NCBI GenBank assembly: GCA_022749755.1
Contig: CM040443.1
Location: forward strand, 19,327,228-19,391,227
Origin: Azadirachta indica
Lineage: Eukaryota; Streptophyta; Magnoliopsida; Sapindales; Meliaceae
Length of the DNA stretch: 64,000 nt
Direction of reading: 5' to 3'
Each line of letters opens with the position of its first letter. Position 1 is the stretch's first letter. The position numbers and the translations under genes were made by a program. This document shows positions 26,037-34,517 of the stretch, piece after piece. Under the pieces are notes generated by a model, which saw nothing but the letters and a program-made list of their open reading frames with translations, was not told the DNA's origin and ran no database searches.

Positions 26037-26050
26037 TGGTATCAGAGCCA
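26037..26050 (+). other. tRNA-Met primer-binding site of the pararetrovirus
   Basis: TGGTATCAGAGCCA matches the complement of the 3' end of plant initiator tRNA-Met. It lies about 280 bases after the presumed transcription start and within the leader. Confidence 0.85.
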
Positions 26051-26149
26051 AGTATTTATCAAATACTTATATATTTTTCAAATATTTGATTCTTTTAGAT
26101 TAAATAGATTTTAATTTAAATGATTATATATATACATATGTGTTTATCA

Positions 26150-26220
26150 AATACTTATTTGAATATTAGTAAAAATGTGTATAGTTCGTCCTAAATATAT
26201 GTGGTTATCAAATACTTTAT
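26150..26220 (+). repeat. Viral leader-like direct repeat, copy 2
   Basis: Nearly identical to 20541-20610 but followed by a different reading frame (from 26225) than copy 1. Confidence 0.75.
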
Positions 26221-26224
26221 TAAA

Positions 26225-26970
26225 ATGGTTTTAGTTATGACTCAACAATGCACAAGTCTCAAGAAAAATTTTCTATTACTTAGAAAAATATTGGGTTCTA
26301 AGAATTTTATGCTCCGAATGGACAATATTTCTCCTCAAATACTTTGCTTCTTATAGATCTTGAAAAAAGATAAAGATATAGGTAAGGATAAAAATACTAA
26401 CCAAATTTATAAAGAAGGACTTGTTTATTTTTATTATGCAAGAAAACAAAGATATATATCACGTTGTTTCTTTAAGAATTTTTAATTACTGTTCTGAAAA
26501 ATGAAGATTATATTTCAAAAGGCGCATACCTTACATTAAACAAATATTTCCCAAAATATTTGTTTGAAAGATTAATGATTGTAACATTCTTCCAAACCAA
26601 GAGCAGTGTTTTTGAGAAATTGAAGGAGTATGACCCACGTTTCTTGTTTTGTCTAAATTTATTCAATTATATTTACCAAACTATCCTTTTAGTGCTGTTA
26701 AGATAAATCCTTTTATGAATTAATTTTATTATGTAGGCTTGAGTTTTGAAAAATGGAAATATATTTTAAAGAATATAGCACATGTTCCCTACAAAAAGTA
26801 ATTGTTTAAAAAATTAATAATCTTAAGATCGTATGTACCTAAAATATCCAAACTAACCACATTTTGTGTTCCGGTTTTTGAATATGCAAAACAATTTTTA
26901 GAAAAGAAACCAAACAAGCACTCTTGCGAAGAATAATATAATTTAAAGAGATGCTATAAATCTGAAATTT
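26225..26970 (+). pseudogene. Decayed frame following the second leader copy
   Basis: Begins at an ATG right after the leader. Protein-like stretches in shifting frames continue to about 26960, with stops at about 26357 and many later. Lys/Phe/Tyr-rich. It may be the N-terminal part of the viral polyprotein or a separate viral gene. I did not recognise a movement-protein domain. Confidence 0.4.
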
Positions 26971-27070
26971 TGTAGTCAGAGATGAAAAATAATTTTTTAA
27001 TCTTTAATAATAGTCGAGCGAATCTGGTCATAAATGGCTGGCTTTTGGGCTTTGCAATATAAGATCTTCC

Positions 27071-27095
27071 AAATAAATTGCAAATAATTGCTCTG
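27071..27095 (+). promoter_or_regulatory. Conserved core-promoter block of CXE 27199
   Basis: The block TAAATTGCAAATAATTGC is shared with 28980-29003 and 30278-30303, about 100 bases before the start codon. In the other two copies it begins TATAAATT, a TATA box; here it reads AATAAATT. Confidence 0.65.
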
Positions 27096-27198
27096 GTTTT
27101 GTCAAGTTCCTTCCATTCCTTTATCCTGTCTCAGTTCTCACGCTTGTGTTATCAATTTGCTGAACTTCTCATTCATCAATCAATCCTCTCAATCTTCA

Positions 27199-28176
27199 AT
27201 GGATTCCACAAACAAAGAAGTTGTGAAAGAGCTTTTCCCATTTATCAAAGTCTACAAAGATGGGTCGGTAGAGCGTCTCAACTTGGGCTCACCCTATGTG
27301 CCTCCATCACCTGGTCATCCAGATCCTGAAACCGGAGTTTTGTCAAAAGATGTAATAATCTCCCAGAACCCTGCCATTTCTGCTGCTCGTCTATATCTTC
27401 CACGTATCACACAAAACCATCAAAAACTCCCCATCATTCTATTCTTCCATGGCGGCTTTTGTGTTGGATCTGCCTTTACGTTTTTGGAACACCGATACAT
27501 CAGCAAGTTAGTCTCTCAAGCTCAAGTCATTGCAGTCTCTGTAGAATACAGGCTAAGCCCTGAACACCTTCTTCCTGCAGCATATAAAGACTGCTGGGCT
27601 GTTCTTCAATGGGTTGCGTCTCATAAAATTCAAGATGAATCTAGCAATAAAGAGCCATGGCTATTAAACTATGGCGATTTTGACAGAGTCTATATCGGAG
27701 GTGACAGCGGAGGAGGCAATATAGCACACAATATAGCTATGCAAGCAGGTGAGAAGAGTTTGAATGGTGGCGTTAGGATTTTAGGAGCATATCTTGTACA
27801 TCCTTACTTTTGGGGGTCAATTCCAATTGGATCAGAGCCAACTGAAAACCGTGAGAAGAATTTACTACACTTAGCCTGGGAATTTCATTATCCATCAGCG
27901 CCTGGAGGTATTGATAATCCTATGGTGAATCCTGTTGGTCCAGGGAAGCCGAGTTTGGCTAAGCTTGGATGTTCGAGGCTGCTGGTCTGTGTTGCTGAGA
28001 AGGATGAGCTCAGAGATAGAGGAGTTTCGTATTTTGACGCTGTCAAGGAAAGTGGGTTTGGAGGAGAAGTGGAGTTGTTTGAAGTAAAGGGAGAGGCTCA
28101 TGAATTTCATCTTTTTAATCCTGAAACTGATAGTGGAAAGAAGATGTTCAACTGCTTGGCTTCATTTCTCAAGTAA
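27199..28176 (+). CDS. Carboxylesterase (CXE), subtype B, with altered oxyanion hole
   Basis: Intronless, 325 residues from the ATG at 27199 (MDSTNKEVVKELFPFIKVYKDGSVERL). The frame is open further upstream, but this start aligns with all paralogues. It is an Abhydrolase_3 fold with nucleophile Ser170, Asp269 (AEKDELRDRG) and His301. Three unusual sites: the oxyanion motif is HGGF (84-87) where relatives have HGGGF, an in-frame loss of one Gly codon; the nucleophile elbow is GGDSGGGN where relatives have GGDSAGGN; and the Asp before the catalytic His is Ala (GEAHEFHL). It may still fold and bind but could have altered or lost esterase activity. Its promoter is shortened to about 220 bases by the viral insertion. 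Subtype B marks: ISQNPAIS, the GSAFTFLEHRY segment, and LFNPE near the C terminus. Confidence 0.92.
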   Translation: MDSTNKEVVKELFPFIKVYKDGSVERLNLGSPYVPPSPGHPDPETGVLSKDVIISQNPAISAARLYLPRITQNHQKLPIILFFHGGFCVGSAFTFLEHRYISKLVSQAQVIAVSVEYRLSPEHLLPAAYKDCWAVLQWVASHKIQDESSNKEPWLLNYGDFDRVYIGGDSGGGNIAHNIAMQAGEKSLNGGVRILGAYLVHPYFWGSIPIGSEPTENREKNLLHLAWEFHYPSAPGGIDNPMVNPVGPGKPSLAKLGCSRLLVCVAEKDELRDRGVSYFDAVKESGFGGEVELFEVKGEAHEFHLFNPETDSGKKMFNCLASFLK

Positions 28177-28960
28177 TTGGAATTTTGTTAGTTGTGCTTC
28201 TCTGAATCGGTGCAAATTAACCAGCGTCTTCATCCGCAAATAAGGAGTAGTCTGATATATATCAGAAAAATTGAAGATATGGTCCTTTCTTTTTTTCTCA
28301 AGTAGAATCTGATGCCTGCTTGGAGTCTCAGTTTTGCGTAGCCACTCTGGAAGAATTTGAATAAAAACGTGTTGAGGTTGTAAACTTGTGATGTAGCTAG
28401 TTGGGCATGCTATGTTAAACCGTGTAAGATTTCTCTTCTTCACGTGCCAGCTCCGGGGAAAATATCCTAATGAATTATGTCAATTAAAAGATGTTGGATT
28501 TTTACATTTTATGGGAAAAAATCCAATCTTGTAAAAGCACAAATTTAATAAACAGTAGCGCGCCAATTTTATTAGATTCCTTTTCTTCACTTGTCAACTG
28601 TAGGGTCCCCTAATAATGGTTTGATTTAATATATGTGCTTTCTCCCCAAACATGGTCGAGTATATATTCTTCTACTAACTAATCAATCAAATAATTTAAA
28701 CAGCCATTTCTTTAAGCTCCGTCCTTATAATTCCTCAAAAAAATTATATATTATATAGAGTTGATCTTGGCGAGAAAAACAAATGAATGAACCACCTTAT
28801 ATTATTTTTCACTTCTGTTACGTGTAATGAGAGAGTAATATAATTTCCTGGAAATCCATCTTTGTTTGTCATAAATGCTCATGACCCGAGCATTCTAGAA
28901 GTAGAGTTAAACAAAGAAAATGATTTTGTAATCTTCACAGAAAATCAAATCAATCTGAAG
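28177..28960. other. Spacer between CXE 27199 and the CXE pseudogene
   Basis: CXE 3' UTR followed by flank shared with 17250-17600 and 19780-19890. From about 28790 it becomes homologous to the promoter of CXE 30402 (30060-30400). No other gene. Confidence 0.5.
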
Positions 28961-28979
28961 GTCGTCAATGGCATTTGAG

Positions 28980-29003
28980 CTATAAATTGCAAATAATTGC
29001 TCT
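28980..29003 (+). promoter_or_regulatory. Conserved core-promoter block of the CXE pseudogene
   Basis: TATAAATTGCAAATAATTGC, the same TATA-containing block as at 30278, retained although the gene behind it is dead. Confidence 0.65.
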
Positions 29004-29073
29004 GCTCTTGTCAGGTTCCATCTCACCAGTTCTGTTTTAGTCCTTCGCATTCATCCCTTTCAATCGATCTTCA

Positions 29074-29906
29074 ATAGCTTCCACAACAAAAGAAGTTGCC
29101 ATATCTGCTCGCCTCTACCTTCCAGAACCCACGCAATCCCATCAAAAACTCCCCATCTTGGTCTTTTTCCATGGCGGTGGATTTGCATCGGATCTGCCTT
29201 TTCGTTTTTCCACCACAGATACCTCAGCATCATAGTCTCTAGTGCTCAAGTTGTTGCAGTCTCTGTAGGATACAGATCAGCCCCAGATCAGCCCCAGAAC
29301 ACCCTCTTCCTGCAGCATATAAAGACTGCTGGGCTGCACTGCAATGGCTCGCCTCCCACAAAACCGTAGATGACCATAACAGAGGCCCATGGTTATCAAA
29401 CTACGGAGATGTCGACAGACTCTATGTTGGTGGTGACAGCTCTGGCGGCAACATGGTCCACTCTATAGCCATGGGAGCAGGTGAAGAAAGTTTGATTGGT
29501 GGTTTCAAGATTTTAGGAGCATTTCTTGTCCAACCTTACTTTTGGGGCTCAAATCCAATTGGATCAGAACCAGCGATAATCGTGAAAAGAATTTTCTGAC
29601 TTTGCTTTGGGAATTTGTTTACCCATCAGCACCTGGAGGTATTGATAATGTTATGCTCAATCCTATAGGTCCAGGCAAGCCGAGTTTGGCTAAGCATGGG
29701 TGTTGAAGGCTGCTGGTTTGTATAGCTGAGGAGGATGAACTGAGAGATAGAGGAATTTGTATGATAATGCTGTCAAGGAACAATGGATTTGGAGGAGAAG
29801 TGGAGTTGTTTGAAGCTAAAGGAGAGCAACATGGATTTCATCTCATAATCCTGAGAATGAGAATGCCAAGAAAATGAACAATTTTTCTGGCATTAAGAAC
29901 TTTTAA
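29074..29906 (+). pseudogene. CXE pseudogene, subtype B, internal deletion and frameshifts
   Basis: Aligns to CXE 30402 from its start codon position (ATA in place of ATG at 29074) to the end. An in-frame loss of about 48 codons joins KEVA directly to ISARLYLP at 29100, with the 4-base microhomology GCCA at both ends in the intact paralogue. A single-base loss follows in GGCGGTGGATTTGC (near 29175), and a duplicated AGATCAGCCCC near 29270-29290 adds another shift. The sequence GGTGACAGCTCTGGCGGC still encodes the Ser elbow. More indels follow near 29570, 29705 and 29845. No functional product is expected. Confidence 0.9.
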
Positions 29907-30277
29907 TTTTTTGAAGGTTGACCATGTTAAGATGAGTTGGGGTCCATGTCAATTGTTGGCACGATTTTCAAGCGCTCGTAATTGTAGTATTTACAGTGAT
30001 AGTGTATTTCTTAATAAATATAATGCCTTAACATTCACAAATTAGTAGTCAACAGTATATATTATTTTTCACTTGGTGCGTGCTGACGAATGAAAATATA
30101 TTTTCCAGGAATTCCATTGTTGATTGTAATAAATGGTGATCCGAGCTTTCGAGAACTAGTATTAAACAAAAATCAATAATCCTTGTAAATGAAAAATGAT
30201 TTTTTAATGTTCACCCGTAATAAACAAATCTGCAGGTCATCAATGGCATTTGGACTTCAAATACAAGTTTTTCGGAA
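29907..30277. promoter_or_regulatory. Distal promoter of CXE 30402
   Basis: From about 30060 it is homologous to 28790-28975. It is AT-rich and includes the GAAAAATGATTTTTTAATGTTC stretch that also marks where CXE 27199's own promoter resumes at about 26980. Confidence 0.5.
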
Positions 30278-30303
30278 TTATAAATTGCAAATAATTGCGC
30301 TGC
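30278..30303 (+). promoter_or_regulatory. Conserved core-promoter block of CXE 30402
   Basis: TATAAATTGCAAATAATTGC about 100 bases upstream of the ATG. A TATA box here would place the transcription start about 70 bases before the start codon. Confidence 0.7.
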
Positions 30304-30401
30304 ACTTGTTAGGACGTTCCATCTCACCAACTCTGTTACCTCATAGTGATCACTTTTATAATCAATCTGCGGTACTTCACATTGATCCCTCACTATCTTC
30401 A

Positions 30402-31370
30402 ATGGCTTCCACAACAAAAGAAGTTGCCAGAGAGCTTCTCCCACTGATCAGAGTATACAAAGATGGTTCAGTAGAGCGTCTCTCAGGCTCGCCTTATGTG
30501 CCTCCATCACCAGATGCAGATCCAAAGACTGGTGTCTCATCCAAAGATATAATAATCTCCCAAAATCCCGCCATATCAGCTCGCCTGTACCTTCCAGAAC
30601 TCACCCAATCCCATAAAAAACACCCCATCTTGGTATTCTTCCATGGCGGTGGCTTTTGCATCGGATCCTCCTTTTCATTTTTGCAACACAGATACCTCAA
30701 CATCTTAGTCTCTCAAGCTCAAGTAGTGGCAGTCTCCGTAGAATACAGGCTAGCACCAGAACACCCTCTTCCTGCAGCATATGAGGATTGCTGGGCAGCT
30801 CTCCAATGGGTCGCATCTCATAAAATTGAAGATGACTCTGATAAAGATCCATGGATATTAAATTATGGAGATTTTGATAGAGTCTATATTGGCGGTGACA
30901 GTGCAGGCGGCAATATAGTTCACAACGTAGCCATGCAAGCAGGAGAACAGAGTTTGAGTGGTGGTGTTAAGATTTTAGGAGCGCTTCTTGGTCATCCTTA
31001 CTTTTGGGGATCAAATCCAATCGGATCAGAACCCGGCGATAATCATGAAAAGCATTTTCTGTCTTTAGCTTGGGAATTTGTTCATCCATTAGCACCTGGA
31101 GGCATTGATCATTACATGGTCAATCCTGTTGGTATAGGCAAGCCGAGTTTGACTAAGCTTGGCTGTTCAAAGCTTCTGGTTTGTGTTGCTGAGAAGGATG
31201 AACTCAGAGATAGAGGGATTTGGTATGTTAATGCTGTCAAGGAAAGTGGGTTTGAAGGACAAGTAGAGTTGTTTGAAGTAGAGGGAGAGGATCATGTTTT
31301 TTATCTCTTTAATCCGGAGTCCGAGAATACTAAGAACATGGTCGAATGTTCGGCTTCTTTTCTTAAATAA
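30402..31370 (+). CDS. Carboxylesterase (CXE), subtype B
   Basis: Intronless, 322 residues from MASTTKEVARELLPLIRVYK. The frame stays open 71 codons upstream, but the ATG at 30402 aligns with the paralogues and follows the TATA block at the right distance. All catalytic features are canonical: HGGG at 81-84, the EYRLAPEHPLP segment, Ser167 in GGDSAGGN, Asp266 in AEKDELRDRG and His298 in GEDHVFYL. Cytosolic, no targeting peptide. The most canonical member of the cluster, it serves here as the reference for the subtype B pseudogenes at 29074, 34996 and 59474. AtCXE12/13-like, acting on small esters; natural substrate unknown. Confidence 0.94.
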   Translation: MASTTKEVARELLPLIRVYKDGSVERLSGSPYVPPSPDADPKTGVSSKDIIISQNPAISARLYLPELTQSHKKHPILVFFHGGGFCIGSSFSFLQHRYLNILVSQAQVVAVSVEYRLAPEHPLPAAYEDCWAALQWVASHKIEDDSDKDPWILNYGDFDRVYIGGDSAGGNIVHNVAMQAGEQSLSGGVKILGALLGHPYFWGSNPIGSEPGDNHEKHFLSLAWEFVHPLAPGGIDHYMVNPVGIGKPSLTKLGCSKLLVCVAEKDELRDRGIWYVNAVKESGFEGQVELFEVEGEDHVFYLFNPESENTKNMVECSASFLK

Positions 31371-32429
31371 TTAAAATTCTGAATGTTTTGAAGCTTGACC
31401 ATATTTACATGAGGGTTGGGTTCCACTCCAATTCTGTTGCTTGGTTATCAAAACTTTTGTCATCGTAGTATTTGCAGTGAACAGTCCATGTCGATTACTT
31501 CCCCTGCCGTGAGGGAAAATAATTTCTTCTGTAATGTATTATCCACCCAAATAATAACATATGATAATTTTATTTTTATTTATTTTATTTTATTTTATGT
31601 TTGAAGTACTGATATTATATTACAATAATTGGAATTTTACTGAAAATTTTCGTACACACACCTATATGTCACGGATTTTTACTCTTAATCACGTGTGGTG
31701 CTTAGCTTGGCTTAGCCCTCTCGCATTTTTGCTCGTAGTCACGTGTGGTGCTTAGCTCGGCTTAGCCCACTCGCATTTTTGCTCGTAGTCATGTGCGGCG
31801 CTTAGCTTAGCTCAGCTTAGTGCTCTTGCCTCGCTAAGTGAGCCTAAAAAGAAATTGATTGTTGCATATAAGAAAAGAGTGAGGTTATTACCTCAAAGAC
31901 CTCGAACGCATTTTACCTGTCGGTTTCCACTCTCGGATTATTGTTCACTGGACTACTGTTCATAAGCGAGCGTTGCATGGAAATTTTGCCCACTTTTGGC
32001 GTTCCGTCACATGTAGCACACTAAAGTTATGTACACATAAATTGTGCCAAGACAGTATGGATGATTCTTACTACTCGGTCGAGTCCTGAGTGGCTACGAA
32101 AATTTTATTAAACGAACATAAATGTAAAAGATCCTCTGCGATGAAGTTTTTCTAAATCAGACTAAACCATTTTTTTATTTTTGTAATTATATTTGTGCTA
32201 TTCACGTTTCTTTTAAGAAAATGGTTGGGCACAGTATCTGGATCATCTACGGGTAAAGCCTAAGCTTGTGCATAAAGACGGGCAATGAGGGTGTCCCAAG
32301 AGTTAATAAAATAGTGGGCCTCCACAGAGTTTGGGCTCTACAAGGACTTAGCACACCCCAAACTCTAGTCTAGTTAGAGTAATTCATCTATTCCATCCGC
32401 CTCCATTTTTTTTTTAGAAAAAGTTGCCT
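31371..32429. other. Intergenic sequence with a short tandem repeat
   Basis: CXE 3' flank, then a 50-bp tandem repeat (31690-31830), then unassigned sequence to about 32420. No gene recognised. The motif TGTGGTGCTTAGC also occurs in the gypsy LTR at 41485, so part may be old LTR material. Confidence 0.4.
31690..31830. repeat. 50-bp tandem repeat, nearly three units, each starting at a G-box
   Basis: Units start at 31690, 31740 and 31790. The first two begin CACGTGTGGTGCTTAGCT (G-box CACGTG) and continue through GCATTTTTGCTCGTAGT. The third has drifted (CATGTGCGGCG) and is partial. Confidence 0.85.
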
Positions 32430-32784
32430 GAGAAGCCCTTACATGAATAAACAGTCACTATTTATTTAAACTTTGATATTGAAATAGAAAAAGAAAAAAA
32501 TGGTTGATTTAATTGCAAATAACAAATTGCCACGTTTTTGCATAATATTGGTAGCGGTACTTCTTTGATTGGCTCCCGCAATGTTCAACCTAGCCGCCCT
32601 TCTTATGAGCACCTTACTTTTCAAAACGCGTGGTTGATTTAACTATTACACAGAAGGTCAACTGAAACTGTCAACTTGGACTACGCACATTCCTGACAAC
32701 AATGCGCAATTGAAAAGACAATATTATTTCATTCCCACATTTTCGCCTTCCTCTTCACCAACCATGGGCAAAGAAGTAGCATCT
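32430..32784 (+). pseudogene. CXE promoter and first seven codons, cut off by an LTR fragment
   Basis: 32430-32763 aligns, diverged, with the promoter of CXE 33546 (33160-33545; shared TACTTCTTTGA, CGCCCTTCT, TTGATTT, AAGGTCAACYGAAA and ATGCGC). The TATAAAA of the relatives is not conserved here (CCTGACAACAATGCGC). 32764 begins ATGGGCAAAGAAGTAGCATC, the first codons (MGKEVAS) of a subtype A CXE. At about 32784 the sequence switches to gypsy LTR. The rest of the gene is gone. Confidence 0.8.
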
Positions 32785-32953
32785 TGGCGCAAATGCTTCA
32801 TTGCCCACTCAATCCGGTCTGCCAAGGAGTCATCTTGTCAAAACTCGCACGCCTGTTTATTTCAATTTTTCCCTTGCGCAAGTGTTATTTGCACAAAGTT
32901 TTGGTTAAGGGCTATTGTTCATGTGCACTGTTTACGCAGGGCGTAACATTAGG
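32785..32953 (-). mobile_element. Gypsy LTR terminal fragment
   Basis: 169 bases matching the outer end of the right LTR at 41893-42056 with only about two substitutions, followed by the same flank (TTAGGCATAAAAGACGG). There is no internal retrotransposon sequence, so it arrived as part of a segmental duplication and not as a separate insertion. Confidence 0.85.
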
Positions 32954-33488
32954 CATAAAAGACGGAAAAAGAGAGTGTTCCTAGACTTAACGGTGAGTTT
33001 ACTTGGGGTAGTAGTTACTCTACTTCTATTCTACCTGCCTTAATCTTATATTTAGATTTTACTTATTTTTAGAATAACCTCAACTAAAAAAAAAAAAGAC
33101 AAGTTAATTCTAAATTAAATCTCGGAGGAACTAAATGATGCAAGCTGCCAAGCTTTTATACGAAGAGTCCCCTGTTTATTTGAACTCTGTTATTGAAAAA
33201 AAAAAAAAAAGAACAGAAGATATTATCCTGAATTTATTTTATTTTATTTTTTGAAGAAAAGATATCACTTCTGATTCAGTCTCAATAATGGAAATAGATA
33301 AACTAAACAAATAACAAGTTGCAAGGCTTTTTCGTAATATTGATCGCTTTACTTCTTTGAATAGTGGGATAATATATTCAACTTTAGGCGCCCTTCTCTC
33401 GCTCTGGCCAACCCAATTTTCAAAAGGCATCGTTGATTTGATTATAAAATGAAAGGTCAACCGAAATTACACATCGACCGCACTTTTT

Positions 33489-33495
33489 TATAAAA
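33489..33495 (+). promoter_or_regulatory. TATA box of CXE 33546
   Basis: TATAAAA 51 bases upstream of the ATG, implying a short 5' UTR of about 20-30 bases. The identical element lies at 42593-42599 before CXE 42650. Confidence 0.6.
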
Positions 33496-33545
33496 TGCGC
33501 CATTGTCATTTTCACAACTTTTAATTTTCAGCATCCGTTCCACAA

Positions 33546-34517
33546 ATGATGGGCAAAGAAGTAGCATCAGAGCTGCTACCATTTCTCCGAATCTACAACG
33601 ATGGCTCGGTTGAGCGACTCAGCAACTCCCCGTTTGTGCCCTCGTCGCCTGAAGACCCAGAAACTGGAGTCTCATCCAAAGATATTACCATATCTGAAAA
33701 TCCAAACATCTCAGCGAGAGTCTATCTTCCGAAACTCACCCAACCCCGCAGCCAAAAACTTCCCATCTTGTTCTATACACATGGCGGAGGCTTCTGCTTT
33801 GAATCTGCCTTCTCTTTAGTCGAAACAAAATTGATGAACGCCTTGGTTTCTGACGCCAAAGTTGTTGCAATATCAATAGAGTACAGGCTATCTCCTGAAC
33901 ATGCTCTCCCCATTGCTTACGAAGACTGCTGGGCTGCGCTTCAATGGGTTGCATCACACTCAACCGGTGATGGCGGCAATAAGGAGCCATGGTTAACGAC
34001 TTATGGAGACTTTGATAGAGTTTTTATTGGCGGTGATAGTGCAGGAGCTAACATTGCACATCACACCGTCATGCGAGCTGGGAAAGAAAGTTTGCCTGGA
34101 GGCGTTAAAATTGTAGGAGCTTTTCTTACGCACCCGTACTTTTGGGGTTCTAAGCCAACTGGGTCGGAGGTCATAGTAGCCGCAGAACGTGAGAAGCTTT
34201 TGCCTCAAAGTGTTTGGAAGTTTTTATGCCCATCTGTGCCCGGTGGTCTAGATAATCCGATGATAAATGTCGTTAGCCCGGAAGCTCCAAGCTTGGCTAA
34301 ACTTGGGTGTTCTCGGTTGCTGGTGAGTGTTGCTAAATTGGATGTGCTGAGGGATAGAGGTTTTTTGTACTATAATGCAGTGAAGGAAAGTGGGTGGAAA
34401 GGAGAAGTAGAACTGGTTGAAGTGGATGGTGAGGATCATGCCTTCCATATCCTGAAATATGAGACTGAAAATGCCAAGAGAATGATCAAACGCTTGGCTT
34501 CTTTTCTTCTCAAGTAG
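33546..34517 (+). CDS. Carboxylesterase (CXE), subtype A
   Basis: Intronless, 323 residues; two adjacent ATGs (MMGKEVASELLPFLRIYNDGSVERL), so the true protein may start at the second. Catalytic set complete: HGGG 79-82, EYRLSPEH, Ser165 in GGDSAGAN, Asp266 (VAKLDVLRDRG) and His298 (GEDHAFHI). The residue before the acid-loop Leu is Lys (AKLD) where relatives have Glu (AELD/AEKD). Paralogue of CXE 18651 and nearly identical to CXE 42650. Immediately after its stop, the last 56 codons and 3' UTR are repeated in tandem. Its promoter carries an LTR tail about 590 bases upstream. Confidence 0.93.
   Translation: MMGKEVASELLPFLRIYNDGSVERLSNSPFVPSSPEDPETGVSSKDITISENPNISARVYLPKLTQPRSQKLPILFYTHGGGFCFESAFSLVETKLMNALVSDAKVVAISIEYRLSPEHALPIAYEDCWAALQWVASHSTGDGGNKEPWLTTYGDFDRVFIGGDSAGANIAHHTVMRAGKESLPGGVKIVGAFLTHPYFWGSKPTGSEVIVAAEREKLLPQSVWKFLCPSVPGGLDNPMINVVSPEAPSLAKLGCSRLLVSVAKLDVLRDRGFLYYNAVKESGWKGEVELVEVDGEDHAFHILKYETENAKRMIKRLASFLLK

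Larger units (their letters stand above)
20541..26975 (+). mobile_element. Degenerate endogenous pararetrovirus (Caulimoviridae-like)
   Basis: About 6.4 kb with, in order: a leader-like stretch, coat-protein-like and zinc-knuckle region, aspartic protease, reverse transcriptase, RNase H, a second reading frame, a TATA box, a poly(A) signal, a tRNA-Met primer-binding site, the leader again, and another decayed frame. There are no LTRs and no integrase. This layout fits Caulimoviridae (the RT and RNase H blocks look petuvirus- or florendovirus-like) and not an LTR element. All frames carry stops and frameshifts. The right edge is placed near 26975, where homology to other CXE promoters resumes. 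The left edge is placed at the first leader copy. No movement-protein domain was recognised. Confidence 0.8.
32785..34330 (+). repeat. Segmental duplication, copy 1 (LTR tail + promoter + CXE)
   Basis: Nearly identical to 41893-43422. Differences seen by eye are two substitutions in the LTR part and a longer poly(A) run at about 33190. The CXE coding parts show no difference up to the gap. Confidence 0.9.

Noticed and set aside
26037..26050. Possible tRNA-Met gene fragment
   Set aside because: Only the 14-base 3'-end complement is present, so it is a primer-binding site and not a tRNA gene. The same applies at 41444 and 57627.
31690..31830. CRISPR-like direct repeats
   Set aside because: Contiguous tandem units without unique spacers, in a plant nuclear context.
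33601..33990. Overlapping plus and minus frames within CXE 33546 (also at 42705-43094)
   Set aside because: Alternative-frame shadows repeated in both duplicate copies because the DNA is identical.
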